A stretch of DNA of 64,000 nucleotides from the NCBI RefSeq assembly GCF_036240795.1, contig NZ_CP108454.1, positions 744,001 through 808,000 of the forward strand, given 5' to 3'. The stretch is from Streptomyces sp. NBC_01268. GTDB taxonomy: Bacteria; Actinomycetota; Actinomycetes; Streptomycetales; Streptomycetaceae. The stretch's first letter is position 1. Each line of letters opens with the position of its first letter. A model generated the notes under the pieces. That model was not told where the DNA came from, searched no databases, and saw only the letters and a list, made by a program, of their open reading frames with translations. Below are positions 42,307-51,623 of the stretch, piece by piece. The position numbers were made by a program, and so were the translations under genes.

Positions 42307-43857
42307 TCAGAGCGCGCGGTCGTGGCCCTCCCAGTACGGATCGCGGAGTCGGCGCTTGTACAGCTTGCCGTTGGGATCGCGGGGCATGACCGTGACGAAC
42401 TCCACGGACTTGGGACGTTTGTATCCGGCGAGACGGCTCTCGCAGTGCGCCAGGATCGCGGCGGCGAGCTCCGGTCCCGGCTCGTGACCCTCGGCCGCCT
42501 CGACGACCGCCTTGACCTCCTCGCCCCAGTCGGCGTGCGGGATGCCGAAGGCGGCGGCGTCGGCGACGGCCGGGTGGGCGAGGAGCGCGGACTCGATCTC
42601 GGCGGGGTAGATGTTCACGCCGCCCGAGATGATCATGTCGATCTTGCGGTCGCGGAGGAAGAGGTAGCCGTCCTCGTCGAGGACGCCGAGGTCGCCCACC
42701 GTGAAGAAGTCCCCGATGCGGCTCGACTGCGTCTTGGCCTCGTCGCCGTGGTAGCGGAAGGCTCCGGTGCTCATCTTCATGTACACGGTGCCGAGCTGCC
42801 CGGGCGGCAGCCGGTGGCCGTCGTCGTCGAAGACGGCGAGCTCGCTGATGGGCCAGGCGCGGCCGACGGTGCCGGGCTTCTTGAGCCAGTCCTCGGCGGT
42901 GGCGAAGGCGCCGCCGCCCTCGCTGGCCGCGTAGTACTCCTCGACGCAGTGCCCCCACCACTCGATCATCGCCCTCTTGACGTGGTCGGGGCAGGGTGCG
43001 GCGCCGTGGATGGCGTGCCGCATGGAGGAGACGTCGTAGCGGCTCCGGGTCCCCTCGGGCAGGGCGAGGAGCCGGTGGAACTGGGTGGGCACCATGTGGG
43101 TGTGGGTGCAGCGGTGGGCGTCGATGAGCCGCAGCATCTCCTCGGGGGTCCACTTGTCCATGAGGACGAGCGGGTGCCCGATGTGCAGGGCGGCGCCGGC
43201 GAACTGGAGCACGGCCGTGTGGTAGAGCGGCGAACAGACCAGGTGGACGTTCCCGTCGAAGGGCCGGATGCCGAAGATGCCGAGGAAGCCGCCGAGGTAG
43301 GTCTCCTCGGGCAGCTTGCCGGGCAGCGGGCGGCGGATGCCGCGGGGCCGGCCGGTGGTGCCCGAGGTGTAGTTCATCACCCAGCCGAGGGTGCGGTCGG
43401 CGGGCGCCGACTCGGGCTGCCCGTCGAGGAGTTCGGCGTAGGAGCGGAAGCCGGGCAGTGCGCCGACCCCGTAGCGGTGGCTCGCCGGCAGCGCCGCCTC
43501 GTCGGCGGCCTGGGCGGCGGCCTCGGCGAAGCGCTCGTGGGCGATGAGGACCTTGGCGCCGGAGTCGGACACGATCCAGGCGATCTCGGGGCCGACCAGG
43601 TGGTGGTTGACCGGGACGAGGTAGAAGCCCGCCTGGGAGGCGGCGAGGTAGGCGGTGAGGAAGGGGACCCCGTTGGGCAGGACCACGGCGAAGGCGTCGC
43701 CGCGTTCCATCCCGGCCGCGCGCAGGCCGTGGACGAGCCGGTTGGCGTCGGCGAGCAGGCGGCCGGCGGTCCACTCCTCGCCGTCGGGTGCGACCAGGAC
43801 CGTGCGCCCGGGATCGGCGGCGGCCTGGGACCAGAAGCCGTTCGGCGTTTCCGTCAC
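42307..43857 (-). CDS. acyl-CoA synthetase (FadD-type), second gene of the NMO operon
   Basis: 516 residues from GTG 43857, which overlaps the stop of the preceding gene (GTGA). ANL motifs: MNYTSGTTGRPRGIRRP P-loop, YAASEGGGAFATAEDW, the MSTGAFRYHGDEAKTQSSRI region, VGDLGVLDEDGYLFLRDRKI, DMIISGGVNIYPAEIES and the terminal catalytic Lys in DPNGKLYKRRLRDPYW. It is of the same broad type as the synthetase at 25791 and sits under a promoter with the same 22-bp dyad. It may activate a related acid. Confidence 0.87.
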   Translation of the reverse strand: MTETPNGFWSQAAADPGRTVLVAPDGEEWTAGRLLADANRLVHGLRAAGMERGDAFAVVLPNGVPFLTAYLAASQAGFYLVPVNHHLVGPEIAWIVSDSGAKVLIAHERFAEAAAQAADEAALPASHRYGVGALPGFRSYAELLDGQPESAPADRTLGWVMNYTSGTTGRPRGIRRPLPGKLPEETYLGGFLGIFGIRPFDGNVHLVCSPLYHTAVLQFAGAALHIGHPLVLMDKWTPEEMLRLIDAHRCTHTHMVPTQFHRLLALPEGTRSRYDVSSMRHAIHGAAPCPDHVKRAMIEWWGHCVEEYYAASEGGGAFATAEDWLKKPGTVGRAWPISELAVFDDDGHRLPPGQLGTVYMKMSTGAFRYHGDEAKTQSSRIGDFFTVGDLGVLDEDGYLFLRDRKIDMIISGGVNIYPAEIESALLAHPAVADAAAFGIPHADWGEEVKAVVEAAEGHEPGPELAAAILAHCESRLAGYKRPKSVEFVTVMPRDPNGKLYKRRLRDPYWEGHDRAL

Positions 43858-44963
43858 TGGGTGCTCCTTCCGGCGATGCGGTTGATCCGGTCGATGGCCT
43901 TCTCGAAGCCGCTGGTCAGCTCGTCGAAGACCTGCTGGACGCTGCGCTCGGAGTTCATCCGGCCGACGATCTGGCCGACCGGCGTGCCGAGCAGCGGCGC
44001 CACCTCGTACTTCTGGATCCGGGAGACGGCCTCGGCGACCAGGAGCCCCTGGAGCGGCATGGGCAAGGTGCCGGGTCCGGCGGGGTCGTCCCAGGCGTCG
44101 GTCCATTCGGTACGGAGCTGGCGGGCGGGCTTGCCGGTCAGCGCGCGGGAGCGGACCGTGTCGCCGGAGCCGGCGGCGAGCAGTTTGGCGGTGAGGGCGC
44201 GGGAGTGCATCTCGGCCTCGGTGGTGGTGAGCCAGAGGGAGCCGAGCCAGACGCCCTGGGCACCGAGGGCGAGCCCGGCGGCGATCTGCTCGCCGCTGCC
44301 GATGCCGCCGGCGGCGAGGACGGGCAGCGGGCCGACGGCCTCGACGACCTCGGGGGTGAGGACCATGGAGGCGATCTCACCGGTGTGGCCGCCGGCCTCG
44401 TAGCCCTGGGCGACGACGACGTCGATGCCGGCCTCGGCGTGGTGGCGGGCGTGCCGGGCACTGCCGGCGAGGGCGGCGACGAGGACACCGTTCGCGTGGG
44501 CGCGCTCGACGACGTCGGCGGGGGGCGAGCCGAGGGCGTTGGCCAGCAGTTTGATGGGGTAGTCGAAGGCGACGTCGAGCTGGCTGCGGGCGACCTGCTC
44601 CATCCAGCCGGTGATGCGCCAGCCGGAGGCCTCGCCCGCGGCGAGCTCGGGGACGCCGTGTTTGGCGAGGGTGTCGCGGACGAAGGCCCGGTGCCCCTCG
44701 GGGATCATCGCCTCGACGTCGGCCTCGCTGACCCCGTCGACCTTCTTGGCGGGCATCACGACGTCGAGGCCGTAGGGCAGCCCGTCGGTGTGTTCCTGCA
44801 TCCAGTCGAGGTCGCGGGCGAGGTCGTCGGGGGCGGTGTAGCGGACCGCGCCGAGGACGCCGAACCCGCCTGCTCTGGTGATGGCTGCGGCCACCGCGGG
44901 GAAGGGCGTGAAGCCGAAGATGGCGTGCTCGATCCCCAGTGTGCGACTCAGCTCCGTCTTCAT
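43854..44963 (-). CDS. nitronate monooxygenase / FMN-dependent 2-nitropropane dioxygenase family
   Basis: 369 residues, a TIM-barrel FMN protein. GGFGVLGAVRYTAP (about residues 32-45), VVAQGYEAGGHTGEIASM (the conserved GxEAGGH, about residues 185-202), LPVLAAGGIGSGEQIAAGLA and GAQGVWLGSLWLTTTEA are the FMN and phosphate-binding parts. The N-terminus LSRTLGIEHAIFGFTPFPAV differs from class I NMO. In catabolic operons such proteins are often enoyl reductase-like or handle acyl-CoA by-products, so nitronate oxidation is not certain. It is the first gene of the operon downstream of the dyad at 45004-45025. Confidence 0.82.
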   Translation of the reverse strand: MKTELSRTLGIEHAIFGFTPFPAVAAAITRAGGFGVLGAVRYTAPDDLARDLDWMQEHTDGLPYGLDVVMPAKKVDGVSEADVEAMIPEGHRAFVRDTLAKHGVPELAAGEASGWRITGWMEQVARSQLDVAFDYPIKLLANALGSPPADVVERAHANGVLVAALAGSARHARHHAEAGIDVVVAQGYEAGGHTGEIASMVLTPEVVEAVGPLPVLAAGGIGSGEQIAAGLALGAQGVWLGSLWLTTTEAEMHSRALTAKLLAAGSGDTVRSRALTGKPARQLRTEWTDAWDDPAGPGTLPMPLQGLLVAEAVSRIQKYEVAPLLGTPVGQIVGRMNSERSVQQVFDELTSGFEKAIDRINRIAGRSTQ

Positions 44964-45003
44964 GGGCGGCAGGATGCCGCAGTGGTCCTGCCGAGGGAAG
45001 AGA

Positions 45004-45025
45004 TTTTCTGATGCTGTGTCAGATT
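45004..45025. promoter_or_regulatory. 22-bp dyad operator, copy B
   Basis: TTTTCTGA-N7-TCAGATT. All 15 fixed bases match the dyad at 25675-25696, and the spacing is the same. It lies 41 bases upstream of the NMO start codon, in the divergent promoter region with the beta-lactamase-fold gene. Confidence 0.65.
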
Positions 45026-45133
45026 TCTTGGCGCGCGGCACGCTTCCCCGGCACCCACCGCTCCGGTAGAAAGTTTCCGATCTTGCCGGAGTCGCCGAAG
45101 CTTTCTTTCAGGGAACGGTGGGAGAGGGTGGGC

Positions 45134-46939
45134 ATGACGGAGGAGTCACGAAGCGGGAGCCGCGGTCCGAGCCGTCGCGCGTTCGGCGGCCGCGCTCTCG
45201 CCCTGGGAGGTGCGCTGATGATCGGTTCGGTGCCGGGGGCCTCGGCCGCGCCCGAGCCCGGGTCCCGAGGCGGGGGTCCCGCGTCCGGCCGCGCCCGGCG
45301 CACCACCCTGCGGCGCGGCTCCGCCGAGCGGGCCGGGCTGCTCCCCGAGCACCTCGACCGGCTCGTCGCCGACGCCGAGTCCTTCCTGCGCCCCTCGCCC
45401 CGGCACCCGTGGTACGCGGGCGCGGTGCTCCTCGCGGGGCGCGGCGGGACGGTCGCGCTGCACCGGCCGATCGGGATGGCCGTGCGCTACGCGGCGTACG
45501 ACGAGAAGACCGACACGGGCGTCGAGCTGCCGGCCGACCGGCAGATCCCGATGACCGAGGACACCGTCTTCGACCTGGCCTCGGTCTCGAAGCTGTTCAC
45601 CTCGCTGCTCGCGGTGCAGCAGGTCGAGCGGGGCGCGCTGGTCCTGGAGGAGCGGGTCACGGCGTACCTCCCGGAGTTCGGGGGCGGCGGCAAGCGGGAC
45701 GTCACGGTCCGCCAGCTGCTCACGCACACCTCGGGGTTCCGCGCCTGGATCCCGCTCTACAAGGAGCCGACGCGGGAGGGACGCCTGCGGCTGCTGTGGA
45801 ACGAGGTGCCGGCACACCCGCCGGGCACGGTGTACCTCTACTCCGACCTCAACCTGATCACGCTCCAGCTGATCCTGGAGGCGATTACGGGCCGCCCCCT
45901 GGACGCACTGCTCCACACCGAGATCACCGCTCCCCTCGGGATGCACCGCACACGGTTCAACCCCCCGCCGTCCTGGCGCCCCTCGATCGCCGCCACGGAG
46001 GACTCCCGGGCGCCCTGGTCCGGGCTCGACCGGGGGATGGTGTGGGGCGAGGTGCACGACGAGAACGCGTACGGCATGGGCGGCGTCGCCGGTCATGCCG
46101 GGGTGTTCTCCACCGCCTGGGACCTCGCCGTCCTCGCGCGCGCCCTGCTCAACGGCGGGGCGTACGGCGCCGCCCGCATCCTCTCCCCCGCGTCGGTGGA
46201 GTTGATGTTCACCGACTTCAACACCGCGTTCCCCGGCGACGAGCACGGCCTGGGCTTCGAGCTCTACCAGCACTGGTACATGGGCGCCATGGCCACCCCG
46301 CGCACCGCGGGCCACACCGGCTTCACCGGCACCAGCCTGGTCCTGGACCCCACGACGGACGCGTTCCTCGTGGTCCTCGGCAACTCCGTCCACCCCGTGC
46401 GCACCTGGCGCTCCGGCTCCGCCCCGCGTGTCGCCGCCGCCGACCACCTGGCCCGTGCCGTGCCGGTGCGCCCGGCGCGCGGGCGCACGGCGTGGTTCTC
46501 CGGCATGGCGAACGACACCACCGCCACCCTCACCCTGCCCGTCGTCCCCGGCGCCGCGCGCCTCACCTGCGCGCTCTGGTGGGACACCGAGCCCGGCACG
46601 GACGCCGCGCACCTGGAGAGCTCGCCGGACGGCGGCGCGACCTGGCACCCGCTGCCCTTCACCGTCACGGGCCAGGCCCCGGGCCCGCACCCCACGGGCA
46701 CGGCGTCAGGCTGGTCCGGCCGCACCTGGCACACCGTCACGGCGGACCTGCCCGGCTCCGCCACGTCCTCCACCCGCCTGCGCTGGCGCTGTACGACCGA
46801 CGGGCGCTACGTCGGCCGCGGGGTGTACGTGGACGCCCTGCGCGTCCTGGACCCCTCGGGTCACCCCCTGTTCGACGAGGCCCGGCCGGCCGACGGGGCG
46901 CGGGTCGAGGCGTCGGGGTGGGTGAAGTCGGAGGACTAG
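45134..46939 (+). CDS. Tat-exported serine hydrolase, class C beta-lactamase fold, with C-terminal domain
   Basis: 601 residues from ATG 45134. The N-terminus PSRRAFGGRALALGGALMIG, followed by PGASA|A, is a twin-arginine signal. Residues about 60-460 form the beta-lactamase/PBP4 family domain: SxxK in LASVSKLFTS (about residue 152), YxN in LYSDLNLIT, and HTG in AGHTGFTGTS. The last 130 residues (NDTTATLTLPVVPGAARLT to VYVDALRVLDPSG) look like a separate beta-sandwich. Such enzymes act on muropeptides or other esters and amides at the cell surface. The leader just before the gene (45061-45106) holds CTCCGG/CCGGAG and AGAAAG/CTTTCT inverted repeats. The gene diverges from the NMO operon. Confidence 0.85.
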   Translation: MTEESRSGSRGPSRRAFGGRALALGGALMIGSVPGASAAPEPGSRGGGPASGRARRTTLRRGSAERAGLLPEHLDRLVADAESFLRPSPRHPWYAGAVLLAGRGGTVALHRPIGMAVRYAAYDEKTDTGVELPADRQIPMTEDTVFDLASVSKLFTSLLAVQQVERGALVLEERVTAYLPEFGGGGKRDVTVRQLLTHTSGFRAWIPLYKEPTREGRLRLLWNEVPAHPPGTVYLYSDLNLITLQLILEAITGRPLDALLHTEITAPLGMHRTRFNPPPSWRPSIAATEDSRAPWSGLDRGMVWGEVHDENAYGMGGVAGHAGVFSTAWDLAVLARALLNGGAYGAARILSPASVELMFTDFNTAFPGDEHGLGFELYQHWYMGAMATPRTAGHTGFTGTSLVLDPTTDAFLVVLGNSVHPVRTWRSGSAPRVAAADHLARAVPVRPARGRTAWFSGMANDTTATLTLPVVPGAARLTCALWWDTEPGTDAAHLESSPDGGATWHPLPFTVTGQAPGPHPTGTASGWSGRTWHTVTADLPGSATSSTRLRWRCTTDGRYVGRGVYVDALRVLDPSGHPLFDEARPADGARVEASGWVKSED

Positions 46940-47571
46940 CGGTCGGGGCCCGACGCCCCGTGGGCTGCGGGCCCGGTCCGTACGGGGGTTCGGCGGTCAC
47001 GCCGAACGTGGAGATCCTGACCACGTCGTCGGCCTGACCGAGCGGGACGCTCGGGTGGCGCGCCCGCACCCGGGGGCGCGATCGGGCATCGCCGCAGAGG
47101 GGGCGGACACCCAAGGATGTTTGTTCCTGTGTGTTTTACGGAGCCCTTCCGGCCAGGACCCTACCGCCGCCCGTCATGAGCATGCAATACACCGATGAAG
47201 ACTTTCTGAAGGCACGTCATTCCTGAAGGGAAAGTCACCGGGCACGTCGCCAGCGCCCGGCACCGCCGAGGCGCCCGGAACCTCCACCTCCCGCACGTCC
47301 GGAGGCGTTGAGGATCGCGCCCCATCCCCCGTCTGAACTGGGATTTGATCGTTCCCCCTGGGGCTCGCGCCACAGCCGCGGCACCCCCCGCCCACGCCGG
47401 ACCCGACCGACACCCCCCGTCGACCGGCAGGCAGGCCCGACGCAGGCAAGGTGAACGCGAAGTATTGACAGCAGCTCGACCGAAAGCCTCAATATTCAAC
47501 ACAGTTCAACAGAGCGCACCCTCAGCTCTCCCCAGCGGAGGGACACCCCCACCCGAAGGGATCGACCGCAG
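46940..47571. other. long intergenic region before the glycosidase-like gene
   Basis: 632 bases without a credible gene; the open frames on the minus strand (47161-47502) lack ribosome sites and family features. Just after the stop of the upstream gene lie two hairpins, CGGGGC/GCCCCG (46944-46960) and an 8-bp GTTCGGCG/CGCCGAAC stem (46988-47007), which may end transcription. The distal part holds the promoter listed at 47465-47511. Confidence 0.55.
47465..47511 (+). promoter_or_regulatory. candidate promoter with direct repeats for the glycosidase-like gene
   Basis: TTGACA at 47465-47470 and an AT-rich CAATAT at 47490-47495 (spacer 19) resemble promoter boxes. TTCAACA occurs at 47495-47501 and 47505-47511, one helical turn apart, so a repressor or activator could bind there. 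The start codon is 60 bases on. Confidence 0.4.
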
Positions 47572-50500
47572 ATGCGTCGTTCTTCCTGTGCGACGACCGC
47601 TGTGCTCGCAGTGGTCGGCACCGCACTCGCCCTCCCCGGCCCCGCGCCGGCGATGGCCGCCACCTCCGCCGGTGCGGCGGCGGGCCCGTACGTGATCGAA
47701 GCCGAGAACATGTCGCTGACCAACTTCGCGACGGACACGGTGAACCACACCTGGAACGGGACGACCGTCGACAACGTCACCTACGTCCGGGGCGCGGCGG
47801 GCCAGTCGAGCACCGCCCGGAGCACCTTCTCCGGCACGGCCGGGACGTACGACCTCATCACGCGCTACAACGGCATGACCGAGAACGGCGTGACGTACAA
47901 GATCACCGTGAACTCCACCGCCGTGGACTCCTGGGGCACGTCGCGCCGCTACGGACGCGACTACACCGACCCCGTCAACATCGACACCCGCACGTCGAGC
48001 AAGGTGCGGCTCACGCCCGGTGACGTCATCGAGCTGACGGCCACCTCGACGGGCGAGGTCCCGCGGATCGACCGGATCACGATCCAGGAGCACGTGGGGG
48101 CTCCGACCAGCACCCTGAGCATCAAGTCCCCGAACGCCGCCCTGAACGACGGCTTCAACTGGGGCAAGAACCGGGCCCTCGGCATGACGTTCTACCCGGG
48201 CAACCCGATGATGGGTCACGAGCCGGAGTGGTGGCGGCTCAAGAACGCGGCGCACCCGACGGTGGAGCCGGGCTACTGGGGCGCGTACACCAACCGCGAG
48301 TCGTACTACAACCGCGACATCTCCCACCAGTCGGACGGCGCGCACGCCGTCGGCCTGGACACGGAGACCTTCCGCATGATGAAGACCTTCGCCGGCGACG
48401 CCGACGACCCGGGCCAGAACGGTTGGCCGCTGTGGGCGCACAGCTCGTACGGCGCCATGTACTACATCGACGGCACCGGCTTCCGCGAACTGCCCTCGCC
48501 CTTCAACCTGATGACGAAGGCCTACAAGCAGTACCAGTGGACCGGCGACTCCGCCTGGCTCAACGACCCCGACCTCTCGAAGTTCTACGACTCGACGATG
48601 GGGACGTTCCTCTCCGGCCACGAGGTCAAGTGGAACGACGCCGACCCGGCGGCGGAGCAGCCGGTCTCGCGGAAGCAGTCGGGCGAGTACACCGCCACCT
48701 ACTTCGAGTTCCCGAACGAGAACCTGGTCTCGGCCGCCGACTCCCTCGGCTACCAGTACCAGTCGATGCTGGACTACTCGGCGATCCTCAAGGCCAAGGG
48801 CGACACCGCCGGCAGCACCACGTGGGCGGCGCGCGCCCAGCGGGTCCGCGACCACTTCGAGACCAGCTGGTGGGACGCGGCGAACAACCGGTACGTCCGG
48901 GGCAAGGACGCCGCCGGCACCGGATACAGCAGCTGGGGCCACGAGGCCAGCTTCCTGATGATGCTGACCGGGCTCGGCGACCACGGGCCCCGGACCGAGG
49001 GCTACCTGGACTTCATCGCCGCGAACGACGACAACCTGAACGTCGAGGCGACCTCCTACCTTCCCGAGATGTACTACCAGTACAACCGCACGGCCGAGGG
49101 CTGGGCCTGGCTCAAGAAGCTGATGGCCGACAAGAACACGTACCCCGAGATCTCCTTCCTCGCGGTGAGCAACACGATCGACGGCATGATGGGCGTGCAG
49201 CCCGACGCCCCGAACGACAAGGTCGCCACCGTGTCGCGGCTGACGTCCGAGACTCCCTGGGTCGAGATCGACCACCTGAAGGTCGGTGACAACGACCTGA
49301 ACCTCCAGCACACCGGCGCGACGGCGTCGAAGCTCACCAACAACTCCGGTGGCACCGTGAACTGGGAGGCCCAGTTCTACGGCTCTCACGGCACGATCAC
49401 CGTGAACGGCACGCCGTACGCGGCGCAGACCAAGACCCTGTACGGCAAGACCGTCTCGTACGTGACGGTGCCGGTGACGGCCGGCGCGACCGTGACCGCG
49501 ACCGCCGGGACCCCGACGGGCGACACCATCGCGCCCACCGCGCCGACCGGTCTCGCGGCGAGCGGCGCGACCTCCGGCAGCGTGGACCTGGCCTGGACGG
49601 CGTCCGACGACAACGTCGGCGTGACCGGCTACCAGGTCTACCGCGGCACCACGCTCGTCGGCACGACGACGGGGACGACCACCCGCTTCACCGCCACGGG
49701 TCTGACGCCGTGGACGCCGTACACCTTCACGGTGAAGGCGGTCGACGCCGCCGGGAACGTCTCCGGCGCGAGCAACGCGGTCACCGCCTCCACCGGCGGC
49801 GACGGCCGGCAGATCGACCTGAGCGCACTCACCTGGAGCAGCGCCCGGAGCGACTTCGGCAGCGTCAACAAGGACACGAGCGTCGGCGGCACCCCGATCA
49901 GACTCAACGGCACGACGTACGCCAAGGGCATCGGCACCCACGCCAACAGCACCGTCACCTACGCCCTCGACGGCGGCTACAGCCGCTTCCAGTCCGACCT
50001 CGGCGTCGACGACGAGGTGACCGCCAACGCCTCCGTGAAGTTCGAGGTCTGGGGCGACGGCACCAAGCTCTACGAATCCCCCAGCCCCATGACCGCCGGC
50101 AGCGCGACCGCCTCCGTCGACCTGAACGTCACCGGAGTCACCACCCTCACCCTCAAGGTCACCGACGCCGGCGACGGCATCAACAGCGACCACGCCGACT
50201 GGGCCGGAGCCAAGCTGATCACCCGCCCGCAGACCCGGACGGCACTCGCCGACCTCAGCTGGACGGGCACCCCGGTGATCGGCTGGGGCACCGTCCGCAA
50301 GGACAAGAGCGTCGGGGGCAACACCCTCACGCTCAACGGCACCACCTACACCAAGGGCATCGGCACCCACGCGACCAGCACCCTCGTCTACGCCCTCGAC
50401 GGCGGCTACAGCCGCTTCCAGTCCGACCTCGGCGTCGACGACGAGGTGACCGCCAACGCCTCCGTGAAGTTCGAGGTCTGGGGCGACGGCACCAAGCTCT

Positions 50501-50655
50501 ACGAATCCCCCAGCCCCATGACCGCCGGCAGCGCGACCGCCTCCGTCGACCTGAACGTCACCGGAGTCACCACCCTCACCCTCAAGGTCACCGACGCCGG
50601 CGACGGCATCAACAGCGACCACGCCGACTGGGCCGGAGCGACGCTCCTGAACTAG
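47572..50655 (+). CDS. secreted multidomain glycosidase-like protein (CBM, six-hairpin domain, FnIII, two NPCBM)
   Basis: 1027 residues. Signal peptide MRRSSCATTAVLAVVGTALA ends near MAATSAG. Residues about 35-170 are a CBM6/35-like sandwich (YVIEAENMSLTNFA, TYDLITRYNGMTENG). Residues about 180-590 form a helical glycosidase-like domain (GKNRALGMTFYPGNPMMGHE, GWPLWAHSSYGAMYYIDGTG, TYFEFPNENLVSAADSLGYQ); I do not recognise the exact GH family. A fibronectin type III module covers about 650-743. Two NPCBM modules (about 745-887 and 889-1027; NGTTYAKGIGTHA, VDDEVTANASVKFEVWGDG) end the protein. It probably cleaves a plant or fungal glycan outside the cell. RBS is GAAGGGAT. Confidence 0.82.
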   Translation: MRRSSCATTAVLAVVGTALALPGPAPAMAATSAGAAAGPYVIEAENMSLTNFATDTVNHTWNGTTVDNVTYVRGAAGQSSTARSTFSGTAGTYDLITRYNGMTENGVTYKITVNSTAVDSWGTSRRYGRDYTDPVNIDTRTSSKVRLTPGDVIELTATSTGEVPRIDRITIQEHVGAPTSTLSIKSPNAALNDGFNWGKNRALGMTFYPGNPMMGHEPEWWRLKNAAHPTVEPGYWGAYTNRESYYNRDISHQSDGAHAVGLDTETFRMMKTFAGDADDPGQNGWPLWAHSSYGAMYYIDGTGFRELPSPFNLMTKAYKQYQWTGDSAWLNDPDLSKFYDSTMGTFLSGHEVKWNDADPAAEQPVSRKQSGEYTATYFEFPNENLVSAADSLGYQYQSMLDYSAILKAKGDTAGSTTWAARAQRVRDHFETSWWDAANNRYVRGKDAAGTGYSSWGHEASFLMMLTGLGDHGPRTEGYLDFIAANDDNLNVEATSYLPEMYYQYNRTAEGWAWLKKLMADKNTYPEISFLAVSNTIDGMMGVQPDAPNDKVATVSRLTSETPWVEIDHLKVGDNDLNLQHTGATASKLTNNSGGTVNWEAQFYGSHGTITVNGTPYAAQTKTLYGKTVSYVTVPVTAGATVTATAGTPTGDTIAPTAPTGLAASGATSGSVDLAWTASDDNVGVTGYQVYRGTTLVGTTTGTTTRFTATGLTPWTPYTFTVKAVDAAGNVSGASNAVTASTGGDGRQIDLSALTWSSARSDFGSVNKDTSVGGTPIRLNGTTYAKGIGTHANSTVTYALDGGYSRFQSDLGVDDEVTANASVKFEVWGDGTKLYESPSPMTAGSATASVDLNVTGVTTLTLKVTDAGDGINSDHADWAGAKLITRPQTRTALADLSWTGTPVIGWGTVRKDKSVGGNTLTLNGTTYTKGIGTHATSTLVYALDGGYSRFQSDLGVDDEVTANASVKFEVWGDGTKLYESPSPMTAGSATASVDLNVTGVTTLTLKVTDAGDGINSDHADWAGATLLN
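49960..50210 (+). repeat. 251-bp perfect direct repeat, copy 1 (inside NPCBM 1)
   Basis: Every base from 49960 to 50210 is identical to 50389-50639 (offset 429). Flanking parts of the two NPCBM modules differ, so only part of the module is identical. This shows recent duplication or gene conversion. Confidence 0.95.
50389..50639 (+). repeat. 251-bp perfect direct repeat, copy 2 (inside NPCBM 2)
   Basis: Second copy of the repeat described at 49960-50210. It ends 16 bases before the gene's last base. Confidence 0.95.
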
Positions 50656-50668
50656 CGGGTGCGGACGC

Positions 50669-50674
50669 CCTAGG
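50669..50674. repeat. target site duplication, left copy (CCTAGG)
   Basis: CCTAGG directly abuts the left end of the IS element. The transposase stop codon TAG (50670-50672, minus strand) lies in it, outside the element. The right copy is at 51726-51731. Confidence 0.85.
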
Positions 50675-51623
50675 TGTATTGACCCGCGGCGTTGTTGACG
50701 CGGCTGATGGGCGGGTGTCCGTCGAGTGCGGTGTGGCTGCGGTGGTGGTTGTAGGTGTGGAGGAAGTCTGCCAGGGCTTCGGTTCGCTCGTTGTTCGAGG
50801 TGTAGGGCCGTAGGTAGGCCCATTCGTCGAGCAGGGTGCGGTTGAAGCGTTCGACCTTGCCGTTGGTCTGCGGCCGGTAGGCGCGGGTCAGCTTGCCCGT
50901 CGCGCCGAGGTCGGCCAGGACCGTCTTCCAGGCCAGGCCCTTGCGGTAGGCCCAGGCGTTGTCGGTCAGGACCCGTTCGATGCGGTCGATGCCCTGGGCC
51001 TGGAAGAACGCGGCCGCGCGGGCCAGGAAGGCCGCGCAGGTCGCGACTTTCTCATCGGGGTGGATCTCGCTGTAGGCGAGGCGGGAGTGGTCGTCGACGG
51101 CGGAGTGGACGTAGTCGAAGCCCATGTTGCTGCGGGTGGCCCGGCCGGCCTGGCGGCCCAGGGCCTTGTGGCCGCCGTCGGGGATCCGGCCGAGTTTCTT
51201 CACGTCGACGTGGATCAGTTCGCCCGGGCGGTCGCGTTCGTAGCGGCGGATGATCTGGCCGGTCGGCCGGTCGAGCCAGGCGAGCCGGTTGAGCCGGTGG
51301 CGGGTCAGGATCCGGTGCACGGTCGAGACGGGCAGACCCAGGATCGGGCCGATCCGGGCCGGGCCGAGCTTGCGGGCCCGCCGCAGGCCGCAGACCCGCT
51401 CTTCCACCGCGGCCGGGGTCCGGTGCGGGGTGGTGTGAGGCCGGCTCGGCCGGTCGTGCAGACCCGCGTCGCCCTCGGTCCGCCACCGGCGGATCCATTT
51501 GTGGGCGGTGGCCCGGGAGATGCCCATCTCGGCGGCCACATGGGCGACCGGACGGCCTGAGCAGACACGTTCGACCAGCAGTCTCCTACCGAAGACGGTC
51601 AGTCGGGCATTACGGTGGGGCAC
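50670..51623 (-). CDS. IS481-family transposase
   Basis: 317 residues from GTG 51623, with a GGAGG site 7 bases upstream. The N-terminal helix-turn-helix reads VAHVAAEMGISRATAHKWIR (about residues 26-45), followed by a second HTH (LGPARIGPILGLPVSTVHRI). The rve/DDE catalytic core has IHVDVKKLGRIP (first Asp), RVLTDNAWAYRKG (second Asp) and TNGKVERFNRTLLDEW (Glu), ending with LHTYNHHRSHTALDGHPPIS. The frame is uninterrupted, so the enzyme should be active. Its TAG stop is supplied by the duplicated target site, outside the element itself. Confidence 0.93.
   Translation of the reverse strand: MPHRNARLTVFGRRLLVERVCSGRPVAHVAAEMGISRATAHKWIRRWRTEGDAGLHDRPSRPHTTPHRTPAAVEERVCGLRRARKLGPARIGPILGLPVSTVHRILTRHRLNRLAWLDRPTGQIIRRYERDRPGELIHVDVKKLGRIPDGGHKALGRQAGRATRSNMGFDYVHSAVDDHSRLAYSEIHPDEKVATCAAFLARAAAFFQAQGIDRIERVLTDNAWAYRKGLAWKTVLADLGATGKLTRAYRPQTNGKVERFNRTLLDEWAYLRPYTSNNERTEALADFLHTYNHHRSHTALDGHPPISRVNNAAGQYT

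Noticed and set aside
47161..47502. Overlapping minus-strand ORFs in the 632-base gap
   Set aside because: No ribosome site, Arg/Gly/Pro-rich shadow composition, and they overlap the likely promoter of the glycosidase-like gene.
50670..51623. Broken or frameshifted transposase
   Set aside because: The frame is intact from GTG to TAG with all DDE motifs; the apparent stop outside the element is due to the target site.
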